A stretch of DNA of 64,000 nucleotides from Pseudomonas putida (GCF_028682395.1 NZ_JANHLC010000007.1:1-64000), one strand, 5' to 3'. Positions 40,178 through 49,398 are shown, counted from the stretch's first letter. Made by a program: numbers and translations. Notes: a model not told the origin generated them from the letters alone.

Positions 40178-40975
40178 TCAGTTCGCGAGTTCGAGAAATT
40201 TGCGCACCCGTTCGGTCTCCGGGTTGCTGAAGAATTTGGCCGGTGGGGCCTTTTCGATGATCAGGCCCTTTTCGAGAAACACCACCTGATCGGATACGGC
40301 CCGGGCGAATTCCATTTCGTGGGTGACCACGATCATGGTGTAGCCCTCGCTGGAGAGGTTTTTCATCACCGTCAGTACTTCGCCGACCCGCTCGGGGTCG
40401 AGGGCCGAGGTTGGCTCGTCGAACAGGATCACTTCCGGGCTCATGGCCAGGGCGCGGGCAATGGCGACGCGCTGCTTCTGTCCGCCGGACAGGGTGAAGG
40501 GAAAGGCCTCGTGCTTGTCGGCCAGGCCGACCTTTTCCAGCAACTCGACAGCAATCGCACGGGCTTGCTCGCGAGGCATGCCCTTGACGTAGATCGGCGC
40601 CTCCATCACGTTCTGGATCACACTCAGGTGCGGCCACAGGTTAAAGCCTTGGAACACCATGCCGGTCCTGGCCCGCAGGGTGGCCAGCTCTTTGCTGGTC
40701 ATCTTGCGCCCGGCCTGTTCATTCACGCCGATGCGTTGGCCGGCGATATGGATGGTGCCGCGGTCGGGCTCCTCCAGCCAGTTGATGCAGCGCAGCATGG
40801 TCGACTTGCCCGAGCCCGAAGAGCCCAGCACGCTGACCACTTCGCCCTTGTTGACCACCAGGTCGATATCGCGCAGCACCTCGATGTCGCCAAAGCTCTT
40901 GGACATTCGCCTGATGCTGACGGCCGGGACGTCGGCGGCGGATCGGTGTTCGCAGGTGGATAGATGTTCAGACAT
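40178..40975 (-). CDS. Polar amino acid ABC transporter ATPase
   Basis: A 265-residue ABC ATPase of the HisP/GlnQ type: Walker A GSSGSGKST, Q-loop MVFQGFNLWPHLSV, signature LSGGQKQRVAIARALA, Walker B VILFDEPTSALDP and the H-loop THEME. It powers the permease pair encoded upstream. The ATG at 40973-40975 overlaps the end of the adjoining permease gene by 8 bases. Confidence 0.93.
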   Translation of the reverse strand: MSEHLSTCEHRSAADVPAVSIRRMSKSFGDIEVLRDIDLVVNKGEVVSVLGSSGSGKSTMLRCINWLEEPDRGTIHIAGQRIGVNEQAGRKMTSKELATLRARTGMVFQGFNLWPHLSVIQNVMEAPIYVKGMPREQARAIAVELLEKVGLADKHEAFPFTLSGGQKQRVAIARALAMSPEVILFDEPTSALDPERVGEVLTVMKNLSSEGYTMIVVTHEMEFARAVSDQVVFLEKGLIIEKAPPAKFFSNPETERVRKFLELAN

Positions 40976-41630
40976 AGTCGAACCCTCGTTTGGCGCCGAA
41001 GCGGGCGGCGCGTTTGAGTGCCAGTTCCAGGCAGATGCTGACCAGCCAATACAGCACGATCGCAACGACAAAGGCCTGGGTGGGAATGAAATAGGTCGAC
41101 TGCACCGAGTTGGCCGCGGCCGTGAGTTCCTGCACGGTGATGATGGTCAGGAAGGCGGTGTCCTTGAGGGCAATGATTAACTGGTTGCCCAGCAGCGGAC
41201 GGGTCTTGATCACCAGCTGCGGCAGAACGATGCGCAGGTACAGGCGCAGCGGGGTGAAGCCGTGGGCTTTGGCGGCCTCGATATAGCCCTCGGGCATCAC
41301 CAGGCGGCTGCCCCGCAGGATCTCGGCGAAGTACGCCGCGTGGTAGACGATCAGCGCCAGCAGCCCGGCGTTCCAGGCGCTCAGGCGCAGGCCCAGTTGC
41401 GGCAGCCCGTAGTACAGCAGGTACGCCAGGATCAGGAAGGGCAAGGTGCGCATCAGGTTGATCAGCAGGCGCAGGGCCTTGGACAGGCGATTGCCTTCTT
41501 CCAGCAGGTAGACCAGTACGCAACCGAGCACAAAGGCGCAGATGATCGAGAGGCCGAACAGCCCCAGCGTCGCGAGCAGGCCGTCGAAGAACACCGCGCG
41601 GGCTTCCCAGAGAATGGTCCATTCAGTCAT
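40968..41630 (-). CDS. Polar amino acid ABC transporter permease (second)
   Basis: The 220-residue permease has about five membrane segments and the HisM-type segments LRLLINLMRTLPFLILAYLLYYGL and AAYFAEILRGSRLVMPEGYIEAAKAHG, the latter being the ATPase-coupling loop (EAA motif). It pairs with the preceding permease. Confidence 0.92.
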   Translation of the reverse strand: MTEWTILWEARAVFFDGLLATLGLFGLSIICAFVLGCVLVYLLEEGNRLSKALRLLINLMRTLPFLILAYLLYYGLPQLGLRLSAWNAGLLALIVYHAAYFAEILRGSRLVMPEGYIEAAKAHGFTPLRLYLRIVLPQLVIKTRPLLGNQLIIALKDTAFLTIITVQELTAAANSVQSTYFIPTQAFVVAIVLYWLVSICLELALKRAARFGAKRGFDYV

Positions 41631-41642
41631 GTCGATGGCTCC

Positions 41643-42284
41643 TTACATAGCCAGGCGGTTGGCTTTCTTTTCGGCCAGGGCCTGCAGCTTGAGCAGGACG
41701 CTGATGATCAGCATGTACAGCAGCGCGGCGGCGAGAATGGGCGGCAGCGGTTCGTAGGTCACGGCCGAGATCCGGTTGGTCACTCGCGTCAGGTCGACGA
41801 TGCCGATCACGGCGATGGCCGGGCTGCCCTTGATCAGGAACGACATCTCGTTGACCAGGCCGGGCAGGCTGGTGGTGATCATCTGCGGCAGCATGATGCG
41901 CCGAAAGAACACGCCGCTGGTCATGCCGCAGGCCAGGGCTGCCTCCTTCTGCTCGCGGGAGAAACTGAGAAAGGCCGCTCGCCAGATCTCCGCATTGAAG
42001 GCCGCGGTATTCAGGGTCATGGCGACGATGGCGGCAGTGGTGCGGTTCATGTTGATGCCGAAGGTCGGCGCCGAGAGAAACAGGAACAACACAAACGTCA
42101 CCAGTGGCGTGGCCCGGGCCAGGCTGATGTAGAGCACCAGCAGTTGGTCGACAAAGGGGATCTTGGCCATGCGCACCAGGGCGATGCCCAGGCCGAGCAC
42201 GACACCGATGGCAATGGCGATACCGGAGATCCAGAGGGTCGTCCAGGCGCCTTCGAGAAGCAGTAACCAGGCTTGTCCGTTCAT
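41643..42284 (-). CDS. Polar amino acid ABC transporter permease (first)
   Basis: A 213-residue permease with coupling loop NTAAFNAEIWRAAFLSFSREQKEAALACG, of the same family as its neighbour (12 bases away). ATG at 42282-42284 is chosen from the conserved N-terminus MNGQAWLLLLEGAWTTLWIS. Confidence 0.92.
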   Translation of the reverse strand: MNGQAWLLLLEGAWTTLWISGIAIAIGVVLGLGIALVRMAKIPFVDQLLVLYISLARATPLVTFVLFLFLSAPTFGINMNRTTAAIVAMTLNTAAFNAEIWRAAFLSFSREQKEAALACGMTSGVFFRRIMLPQMITTSLPGLVNEMSFLIKGSPAIAVIGIVDLTRVTNRISAVTYEPLPPILAAALLYMLIISVLLKLQALAEKKANRLAM

Positions 42285-42325
42285 ACCTCGGGTCCTTGAA
42301 TCATGGGGAGGTGCGGGGGGACTGA

Positions 42326-42438
42326 CGGTGCTTGAGCACCGCAGGGGAACCGGGAACGGCGCTAGCGCGTCCCCTCGGTCAATAGCCCAAGCAAAGCCGG
42401 GGCCAGGTTTGGCGTGCGACGCTGCGCGGTCGCACGCC
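42326..42438 (-). promoter_or_regulatory. Two stem-loops between the binding-protein and permease genes
   Basis: CGGTGC-TTGA-GCACCG (42326-42341) and GGCGTGCGAC (42411-42420) with GTCGCACGCC (42429-42438) form hairpins in the 175-base gap. Such intercistronic hairpins usually protect the upstream transcript or attenuate the downstream genes so the binding protein is made in excess. Confidence 0.65.
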
Positions 42439-42459
42439 TGCTGAGGGTTACAGGTTGAA

Positions 42460-43353
42460 TCAGTCCATGCCGGCCAGGCTGTGGAACTGCTCGACGCTGG
42501 TGATCGGTGTGTTGGGCATGTCGGGGAACGCTTCGCCGAACCACTGGGTTTGCAGCGCCGCCAGGCGGCCATTGGCGCGGATATGGTCCATGAAACCGCT
42601 GAGGAAGGTCAGCAGCTCGGGGCTGCCCTTGGGCACGGGCCAGGCGGCGAAGCCGGCCCCCGAGACGGCGATGCCCTTGGCAAAGGTATCGCCGCGGGTC
42701 TTCACCAGGTCATTGACCGAAATCAGTGCGTTGATCGCGTAGTCCAGCCGGCCGTTGGCCAGGTCGGCGTAGACCTCGGGATAGGACGGATACTCCACCA
42801 CTTTGCCCATCTTGCAGCCCTGGGCTTGCATCATTTTCTTCAGTTCCGGCAAGCGTGCCAGCAAGGCGCTGCCGGCCTGCAGGCCGACGGTCTTGCCGCA
42901 TAGGCTGGCGATGTCACTCAGGCTCTGGTCATTGGCGCGTTTGACGTAGAAGTGCTGGGCCGAGGCGAACGGCGGAGCGAAATTGAACACACGCAGGCGA
43001 TCATCCGTGACCAGCGCACCGGTGAAGGCCAGGTCGTATTGGCCCGCGGAGACCGAAGCCAGCAGGCCGGTCCAGGGCAGGATGTCCTGCTTGACGTCGA
43101 ACTTCTGCGCCTTGGCGTAGGCCTTGAGGTCTTCGAGCAAATCCTTGTGAAAGCCTTCGGGCTTGCCGTCGACGATAAAGTTGAAGGGCGCGTAGTCGTC
43201 CTCGGTGGCAACACTGAGCACGCCTTTGCTCTTGACGTCCGCGAGGTCGGCATGGGCGCCGAACGAGGCCGAGAGCATCAGGGTGGCGAGGGTCAGCTTG
43301 CGCAACAGACCGAGGGATTTGGCGGGCATCGAATCCTGGCGTGAATGCTTCAT
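42460..43353 (-). CDS. Periplasmic amino acid-binding protein of the ABC transporter
   Basis: The 297-residue protein has a signal peptide (positive MKHSRQ start, hydrophobic LTLATLMLSA, cleavage near AHA) and the family 3 solute-binding fold: LSVATEDDYAPFNFIVDGKPEGFHKDLLE, then QDILPWTGLLASVSAGQYDLAFTGALVTDDR. It delivers a polar amino acid or derivative. The ligand is unknown. It is divergent from a MocR regulator with an 18-bp palindrome between them. Confidence 0.92.
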   Translation of the reverse strand: MKHSRQDSMPAKSLGLLRKLTLATLMLSASFGAHADLADVKSKGVLSVATEDDYAPFNFIVDGKPEGFHKDLLEDLKAYAKAQKFDVKQDILPWTGLLASVSAGQYDLAFTGALVTDDRLRVFNFAPPFASAQHFYVKRANDQSLSDIASLCGKTVGLQAGSALLARLPELKKMMQAQGCKMGKVVEYPSYPEVYADLANGRLDYAINALISVNDLVKTRGDTFAKGIAVSGAGFAAWPVPKGSPELLTFLSGFMDHIRANGRLAALQTQWFGEAFPDMPNTPITSVEQFHSLAGMD

Positions 43354-43472
43354 GGTGCGGCTCCAAATGTCATAAGGGGATCAGCCTGACCGCTTGCGTC
43401 GCAGGTCTTGTGCGGGCCTGGACTCAACCATAGTGAGGCGTCCGGACGCTGCGATAGGGGCAGTTCGCAGCA

Positions 43473-43490
43473 TTCGACTGGCCAGTCGAA
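43473..43490. promoter_or_regulatory. 18-bp perfect palindrome before the MocR-type regulator
   Basis: TTCGACTGG (43473-43481) is followed by its exact reverse complement CCAGTCGAA (43482-43490). It lies 63 bases before the MocR start and 120 bases before the ABC binding-protein start, where an operator for both would be expected. Confidence 0.65.
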
Positions 43491-43553
43491 CCGGCCAAAA
43501 AGCATGGCGCGCTATTTGCTTTGACCAGGGGTCGGCCTGCGAGTGGAAAGCCC

Positions 43554-45050
43554 ATGATCGATCATCTGTTTCACCTGGATTTTGACCATCAACGCGGCCT
43601 TCAGGAGCAGCTCCGCGAGTCCCTGGTGTCGACCATCCTGGGCGGCGGCTTCCCGGCGGACGAGCCGCTGCCGTCGTGCCGCAAGCTGTCCCAGCAACTG
43701 TCCATCTCGCGCAATACCGTGGCGCTGGTCTATGAAAGCCTGCTGGACAACGGCTACCTGGTCAGCCGTCCGCGCAGTGGCTATTACCTGCACCCGGACT
43801 ATTGCGGCGCCGAATTCGACGAAGCCTTGCTGCGCTTTACCCCGGCGCGCAAACCGGGCTATTGCGACGACGGCAGCGACGAGCGTGCACCGGATTGGTC
43901 CGTGCGCTTCAAGGTGCTCCCCAGTTTGAAGCACGGGGTGTTGCGCCCCGGCAACTGGTCGAGCTTTACCTACCCCTTTGTCTACGGCCAGCCGATCCAG
44001 GACCTGTTTCCCCTGGAGCGCTGGCGGGAAGTGTCGCGCAATACCCTGCGCAGCGAGCGCGACCAGGGCTGGATGCGCGACCGCTTCGATCGCGACGATG
44101 AAATGCTGATCGAGCAGTTGCGCACCCGGGTCTTGCCCAAGCGCGGTATTTGGGCACGGCCCGAGGAAATCCTGGTGACCCTGGGCTCGCAGAATGCCCT
44201 GTACCTGTTGGCAACCCTGTTGATGAGCAACGGGGTCAAAGTGGCCATCGAGAACCCCGGCTTTCGCGATGCGCTGAGTATCTTCGACCTGCAGGGCGCC
44301 GAAGTGCAGTTGCAGCCGATTGATGAGCAGGGGCTGCTGGTCGATAGCCGCCTGGATGACTGCGAGTACCTGTATGTCACTCCCGGCCACCAGGTGCCGA
44401 CCGGCATCGCCATGAGCGCCCAGCGCCGGGGCGAACTGCTGCGCCAGATTCGCCGTCATGACCAGGTGCTGATCGAGGATGACTACGATGCCGAGCTCAA
44501 CCTCGACAATCATCCCCAGCCGGCCCTCAAGGCCAGCGACAGCAGTGGCCGGGTAATCTATCTGAGTAGCTTGTCCAAGGCTTTTTCGCCGGGGCTGCGC
44601 ATGGGCTATATGGTCGCCGACGCCGAATTGATCGATGAACTGCGCGCCTTGCGCCGGTTGATGTACCGCCATCCGCCACTGAACAACCAGCGCATGCTCG
44701 CCGAATTTCTCGCCCAGGGGCATTACGATGCGCACCTGCGGCGCTTTCGCGACGAGCATGGGCGCCGTCGCGAGATCCTGCGCACGGTGGTCGATCAGGC
44801 GCTGGGGGGTTGCCAGCACCTGGGTAGTGAAGGTTCCAGTGCCTTCTGGCTGGCGGCGCCGAGCGGCGTGGATACGCAGAAAGTGGCTTGGGCCGCAGCG
44901 CAGCGCAGTGTGCTGATTGAATCAGGGGCGCAGTTTTTCTTTGACGCGGCGCCGCCGCCGAACTTTATGCGCCTGGGCTTTCACGCCATCGATGCCGAGC
45001 TGATTCGCCCGGGTATTCGCCAACTGGCACAGGTGCTGGACGGGTTCTGA
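43554..45050 (+). CDS. MocR-type regulator (GntR HTH fused to aminotransferase-like domain)
   Basis: A 498-residue protein with an N-terminal GntR winged helix (LPSCRKLSQQLSISRNTVALVYESLLDNGYL, of which PSCRKLSQQL and ISRNTV are the recognition parts) and a C-terminal fold-type I aminotransferase-like domain. The PLP lysine lies in YLSSLSKAFSPGLRMG. MocR regulators bind PLP and an amino compound and usually control nearby catabolic genes. The binding protein, ABC genes, aminotransferase and aldolase-like genes around it are the likely targets. ATG at 43554 is preferred to an in-frame TTG at 43521. Confidence 0.9.
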   Translation: MIDHLFHLDFDHQRGLQEQLRESLVSTILGGGFPADEPLPSCRKLSQQLSISRNTVALVYESLLDNGYLVSRPRSGYYLHPDYCGAEFDEALLRFTPARKPGYCDDGSDERAPDWSVRFKVLPSLKHGVLRPGNWSSFTYPFVYGQPIQDLFPLERWREVSRNTLRSERDQGWMRDRFDRDDEMLIEQLRTRVLPKRGIWARPEEILVTLGSQNALYLLATLLMSNGVKVAIENPGFRDALSIFDLQGAEVQLQPIDEQGLLVDSRLDDCEYLYVTPGHQVPTGIAMSAQRRGELLRQIRRHDQVLIEDDYDAELNLDNHPQPALKASDSSGRVIYLSSLSKAFSPGLRMGYMVADAELIDELRALRRLMYRHPPLNNQRMLAEFLAQGHYDAHLRRFRDEHGRRREILRTVVDQALGGCQHLGSEGSSAFWLAAPSGVDTQKVAWAAAQRSVLIESGAQFFFDAAPPPNFMRLGFHAIDAELIRPGIRQLAQVLDGF

Positions 45051-45055
45051 AGGCA

Positions 45056-45080
45056 TTGCCGGCCAGGACCTGGCCGGCAA
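45056..45080. terminator. Hairpin between convergent MocR and aminotransferase genes
   Basis: TTGCCGGCCAG (45056-45066) pairs with CTGGCCGGCAA (45070-45080) around a 3-base loop. It lies right after the MocR stop and 13 bases before the aminotransferase stop. Confidence 0.7.
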
Positions 45081-45092
45081 CGTGATGGCGTC

Positions 45093-46415
45093 TCAATGGG
45101 CATGGCGCGCCGAGAACTCGCCAATTACTTCGTCGAAGATCCCCAGGGCCTGGGCGACTTGCGCCGGGCTGACGATGCATGGCGGGACGACATGCAGGCG
45201 GTTTTCGACGATAAAGGTCAGTAGGCCGCGGGCCTGGAAAGCGGCTTTCATCTGGGCCATGACCGGGGCGGCCAACGGGGTCTTGAGGCGCTCGTCGCTG
45301 ACGAACTCCAGCGCCCAGAACAGGCCGATGCCGCGCGCCTCGCCGATCAGCGGGTACTTGGCTGCCAGGGCTTGCAGGCCCGGGCCGAGCAGCTCCTGGC
45401 CGATCCGCCGGGCATTGTCGACGATGCCTTCCTCGGCCATGACATCCAGGGTCGCGACAATCGCGGCCATGGCCAGCGGGTGCCCGGAATAGGTCAGGCC
45501 GCCGGGGAAGAAATGGGTGTCGAAGTACTCGGCCACGGGCCGGGAAATCATCACCCCGCCGGCGGGTACGTAGCCGGAATTGACGCCCTTGGCAAAGCAG
45601 ATCAGGTCGGGCTCCACGGCAAAGTGATCCAGGGCCAGCCAACTGCCGGTGCGGCCGAAACCGGCCATCACTTCATCGAGAATCAGCAGCATGCCGAACT
45701 CGTCGGCCAGGGCGCGCACTCCCGCCAGATAGCCTGTGGGCGGAACCAGGATGCCAGCGGTGCCCGGCACGGTTTCCAGAAGGATGGCGGCAATGGCATT
45801 GGGGCCTTCGCACTCGATGACGCGGCGCAGGTGTTGCAGCGCCCGCTGGCATTCCTCCTCTTCGTTGGCGGCGTGGAATTCGCTGCGAAACAGGTACGGG
45901 TTGAAGAAGTGCACATGGCCGCGGGCGAATTCGTTGGGCACCCGCCGGGGATCGCCGGTGGCGACAATCGCTGCGCCGGTGCTGCCGTGATAGGAGCGGT
46001 AGGCCGAGAGGATCTTGTCGCGGCCGGTGAAGATCCGCGCCATGCGCATGGCGTTTTCGTTGGCATCGGCCCCGGCGTTGGTGAAGAACACCTTGCTGAA
46101 GTTGGCGGGGGCGTGGGAGAGGATGCGCTTGGCTGCTTCGCCGCGCATCAGGTTGGCCGTGGCGGGGGCCACGGTGACCAACGTCGCGGCTTGTTCCTGG
46201 ATGGCGGCAATGACCCTGGGATGCTGGTGGCCGATATTGGTGTTGACCAGTTGGCTGCTGAAGTCCAGGTACTGGCGCCCGTCGTAGTCCCACAGCGTGC
46301 AGCCTTCGCCACCGGCGATCACCAGCGGGTTGAGATGGCCTTGGGTGGACCAGGAATGGAAGACGAATTGGCGATCCAGGGCGTGGACGTATTCGTTGGA
46401 AACCGGCTTGTTCAT
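45093..46415 (-). CDS. Class III (omega) PLP-dependent aminotransferase
   Basis: The 440-residue enzyme has the class III features: HSWSTQGHLNPLVIAGGEGC, TNAGADANENAMRMARI cofactor contact, DEVMAGFGRTGSW with the PLP aspartate, and the lysine in FAKGVNSGYVPAGG. It transfers amino groups from amines or omega-amino acids such as taurine, beta-alanine or GABA to an oxoacid. GAGAGG stands 6 bases before the ATG at 46413-46415. It converges on the MocR gene and diverges from the aldolase-fold gene. The substrate is not evident. Confidence 0.85.
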   Translation of the reverse strand: MNKPVSNEYVHALDRQFVFHSWSTQGHLNPLVIAGGEGCTLWDYDGRQYLDFSSQLVNTNIGHQHPRVIAAIQEQAATLVTVAPATANLMRGEAAKRILSHAPANFSKVFFTNAGADANENAMRMARIFTGRDKILSAYRSYHGSTGAAIVATGDPRRVPNEFARGHVHFFNPYLFRSEFHAANEEEECQRALQHLRRVIECEGPNAIAAILLETVPGTAGILVPPTGYLAGVRALADEFGMLLILDEVMAGFGRTGSWLALDHFAVEPDLICFAKGVNSGYVPAGGVMISRPVAEYFDTHFFPGGLTYSGHPLAMAAIVATLDVMAEEGIVDNARRIGQELLGPGLQALAAKYPLIGEARGIGLFWALEFVSDERLKTPLAAPVMAQMKAAFQARGLLTFIVENRLHVVPPCIVSPAQVAQALGIFDEVIGEFSARHAH

Positions 46416-46635
46416 ATTCGACCTCTCGACGGGCGATGGGAGGGCCGTGGGTTCACGGGGCCTGGCCGCACGATAGAAACAAATGCCGGCGCAGTCGTAG
46501 GGCCAGATGGGCAGAACCGCCGGGTCAGCGGCCGGGTGGCTGTCTGGCCCGAGCAATGGGCCCAACTGTCCCTTGGCGGAGCAGGGAATCTGGCTAGTCT
46601 TGCAAGCACGCCTTACTCACTCAGGAACCTTGCCC

Positions 46636-47427
46636 ATGGCCCACACCTTTGAAGTCAATCGCGCCCCCGATCCACAGGCCCCGGTGGGCACGCTGGACAG
46701 CCCGCTGATTCGCCAGGCACGGATCGACCTGGCGGCCTGCTTTCGCATGGCCGCAAGGCTGGGGATGGGCGAGGGCATCTGCAATCATTTTTCCTGTGTA
46801 TTGCCAGGGCACCCTGAGCTGTTTCTGGTCAATCCGTTCGGCCTAGCCTTCGCCGAAGTCACTGCCTCGTCACTGCTGATCTGCGATTTCCACGGACGGG
46901 TCGTCGCGGGCGTGGGCCAGCCCGAAGCCACGGCATTCTTTATCCATGCCCAACTGCATCGCCTCAACCCCCGGGCCACCGCTGCGTTCCATACCCATAT
47001 GCCCCACGCCACGGCGTTGTGCATGCTGGAAGGCGAACCCTTTATCTGGGCCGGGCAGACCGCGCTCAAGTTCTACGAGCGCCTGGCAGTGGACGAGCAC
47101 TACAACGGCCTGGCTCTGGACACTGCCGAAGGCGAGCGCATTGCCCGGGCGGCGGGTACAGCCGATGTGGTCATGCTGAAAAATCATGGCCCGCTGGTCC
47201 TGGGGCCGAGCATTGCCGAGGCCTGGGATGATCTGTACTACCTGGAGCGGGCCGCCGAGGTTCAGCTCAAGGCCATGGCCAGCGGCCGACCGTTGCAGCG
47301 GGTGCCCCACGCTATCGCCAGTGCGGCGTGTCGGCAAATGCTGATCGGCAATGCCGAGAGCGCGCGCCTGCACCTGGAAAGCGTCAAGCGCCAGTTGCTG
47401 CGTACCCAGCCTGGGTTTGCAGAGTAG
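46636..47427 (+). CDS. Class II aldolase/adducin-fold protein
   Basis: A 263-residue protein of the class II aldolase family: GMGEGICNHFSCVLPGH near the start, HTHMPHATALC with the zinc-binding histidines, and LKNHGPLVLGPSIAEAWDDLYYLE. Members are metal-dependent aldolases, epimerases or decarboxylases. AGGA is placed 10 bases before the ATG at 46636. It is divergent from the aminotransferase gene, suggesting joint use in degrading an amino compound, but no substrate can be named. Confidence 0.82.
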   Translation: MAHTFEVNRAPDPQAPVGTLDSPLIRQARIDLAACFRMAARLGMGEGICNHFSCVLPGHPELFLVNPFGLAFAEVTASSLLICDFHGRVVAGVGQPEATAFFIHAQLHRLNPRATAAFHTHMPHATALCMLEGEPFIWAGQTALKFYERLAVDEHYNGLALDTAEGERIARAAGTADVVMLKNHGPLVLGPSIAEAWDDLYYLERAAEVQLKAMASGRPLQRVPHAIASAACRQMLIGNAESARLHLESVKRQLLRTQPGFAE

Positions 47428-47906
47428 GGCGCGGCGCTGCAGTTTTCGCGGCGTCCTCGGTGACAGGGCGATGGGGCACGGGCGTGTCTGTGCGCTGAAT
47501 GGGTCCCATGATCACGCAAGTGACGAGGTTCGAACCGATAACACTCCAGGGATCCTTTGCGGGCTGAACTGGCCGATAATCGAACGCTAATAATGAAGGC
47601 CGGAGAATGGCTATAAGATATTGATAATATTGGGTTTTATTAAGAAGGTATGAGTGAAAAAAGCCTGTTTATACGCCTGGCGAGCAAGAGGGTGGCTTGT
47701 CTGTGGATCCATTAGCTGATTGATTAGCATCCTGGCGACGGCGGGAGCCCTCCTGACTGTCGGCGAAAACAACTACAAAAAAGGGTTTTAGTCATGAATG
47801 GCCTATCAAGCGTGCGCCACTGCCTGGGTGGTGTGTGTCTGCTGTCGGTGTGCACGCGGGTGCCACTTTCTTCGCCTGGGGCCGTGGTCGGCTGGCAGGT
47901 GTGCCC
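47428..47906. other. 479-base region before the aromatic-acid MFS gene
   Basis: The right half holds a TGGATCCA operator (47704-47711) followed by a repeated ATTAG sequence (47712-47727). AT content is high around 47580-47660. I see no credible gene; the possible reading frames crossing it have no fitting start or family. Confidence 0.65.
47704..47711. promoter_or_regulatory. VanR-like operator (TGGATCCA) before the MFS gene
   Basis: The core TGGATCCA with flanks TG...TTAG equals the two sites before vanA and the core of the VanR operator of Caulobacter (ATTGGATCCAAT). It lies 196 bases before the MFS start codon. Confidence 0.65.
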
Positions 47907-49238
47907 ATGAACGTCGATCTCAAGCACCGTGTGGACAGCGGCCCGATGGGGCGTTTTCAGTGCCTGGCCATCGGTATCTGCATTGTTCTGAATATGATCG
48001 ATGGCTTCGATGTGCTGGTGATGGCCTTTACCGCCGCCTCGGTGTCGGCGGAGTGGGGGCTCAATGGTGCGCAGATCGGTTTTCTGCTCAGCGCCGGGCT
48101 GTTCGGCATGGCTGCCGGTTCGCTGTTTATCGCGCCCTGGGCCGATCGTTTCGGTCGCCGTCCGCTGATTCTGTTTTGCCTAACGCTATCGGGCATCGGC
48201 ATGTTGCTCTCGGCCCTCAGCCAGAGCCCGCTGCAACTGGCGCTGCTACGCGGCCTGACCGGGCTGGGCATCGGTGGCATCCTGGCTAGCAGCAACGTGA
48301 TTGCCAGTGAATACGCGAGCAAGCGCTGGCGTGGCCTGGCGGTGAGCCTGCAATCCACCGGCTATGCCCTGGGCGCCACGTTGGGCGGCTTGCTGGCGGT
48401 CTGGTTGTTGAGCCATTGGGGCTGGCGCTCGGTCTTTCTCTTTGGCGGCGCCGCGACCCTGCTGGTGATTCCACTGGTGCTGCTGTGGTTGCCCGAATCC
48501 CTGGATTTTCTCCTGGCCCGTCGTCCGGCCAACGCTCTGGTGCGGGTCAATCGCCTGGCCGGGCGCCTGGGGCTGCCGGCACTGTCCGAATTGCCTGTAC
48601 CCGTGCTGAGGGAGGCCGGTGCCGCCACGGGTTTCCGGCAACTGCTGGTGCCGGCGATGCGTCGTACCACGCTGGTGATCTGGTTACTGTTTTTCCTGGT
48701 GATGTTCGGTTTCTACTTCGTGATGAGTTGGACGCCGAAGTTGCTGGTGGCTGCCGGCCTTTCGGCGCAGCAGGGGATTACCGGCGGGGTGCTGCTGAGT
48801 GTCGGCGGGATTTTCGGCGCCGCGCTGATTGGCGCCCTGGCGTCGCGCTGGTCGCTGACCCGGGTCCTCGCGCTGTTTATGCTGACCACCGCTGCGCTGT
48901 TGGTGGTGTTTGTTGGCAGCGGCTCGACGATTACCGCTGCCCTGGGGTTGGGGCTGCTGATCGGGCTGTTTGTCAACGGTTGCGTGGCCGGGCTCTATGC
49001 GCTGTCGCCGGTGGTCTATGACGCTTCGGTGCGTGCGACCGGGGTGGGTTGGGGCATTGGTATCGGTCGCATCGGCGCGATTCTGTCGCCGATTGTCGCC
49101 GGTTTCCTGCTCGATGGCGGCTGGCAGCCACTGCATCTGTACGGGGTGTTTGCCGGCGTCTTTGTGATCGCCGCCGGCTGCCTGTTGCTGCTCAAGCCGT
49201 CGCCGGCCAAGGTGCAGCCAGTGTTGGCCGGAGCCTAG
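47907..49238 (+). CDS. vanK: AAHS-family aromatic acid MFS transporter, probably vanillate uptake
   Basis: The 443-residue transporter has 12 membrane segments and the AAHS signature DGFDVLVMAFTAASVSAEWGL with IAPWADRFGRRPLILF. The acidic residue in NMIDGFD is conserved in PcaK and VanK. It would import an aromatic acid by proton symport. Linkage to vanR, vanB, vanA and a shared operator upstream suggests vanillate. ATG at 47907 is preferred to a longer in-frame start because it begins at the conserved N-terminus. Confidence 0.85.
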   Translation: MNVDLKHRVDSGPMGRFQCLAIGICIVLNMIDGFDVLVMAFTAASVSAEWGLNGAQIGFLLSAGLFGMAAGSLFIAPWADRFGRRPLILFCLTLSGIGMLLSALSQSPLQLALLRGLTGLGIGGILASSNVIASEYASKRWRGLAVSLQSTGYALGATLGGLLAVWLLSHWGWRSVFLFGGAATLLVIPLVLLWLPESLDFLLARRPANALVRVNRLAGRLGLPALSELPVPVLREAGAATGFRQLLVPAMRRTTLVIWLLFFLVMFGFYFVMSWTPKLLVAAGLSAQQGITGGVLLSVGGIFGAALIGALASRWSLTRVLALFMLTTAALLVVFVGSGSTITAALGLGLLIGLFVNGCVAGLYALSPVVYDASVRATGVGWGIGIGRIGAILSPIVAGFLLDGGWQPLHLYGVFAGVFVIAAGCLLLLKPSPAKVQPVLAGA

Positions 49239-49296
49239 GGCTGGCCGCCGATAATCGTCGCGGCGAGCGTTTACGCTGGCAGTAACTTGATGTGGA

Positions 49297-49398
49297 CCGG
49301 GCGCAACTGATCCTCAGTTGCCCGGTGTCCTGCTGATGGCGCCTCAAGGGGTTTTCCAGGGCTGCGAACGGCCCTGGGAAATGCTTCGTAGGCGCCAT
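49297..49398. repeat. Three hairpins between the MFS and vanR genes
   Basis: First, CCGGGC-GC-AACTG (49297-49309) pairs imperfectly with CAGTTGCCCGG (49315-49325). Second and third, ATGGCGCCT (49336-49344) pairs with AGGCGCCAT (49390-49398) and encloses CCAGGGC (49356-49362) with GCCCTGG (49371-49377). The nested pair would form a branched RNA or a cruciform. No T run follows. Confidence 0.55.
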
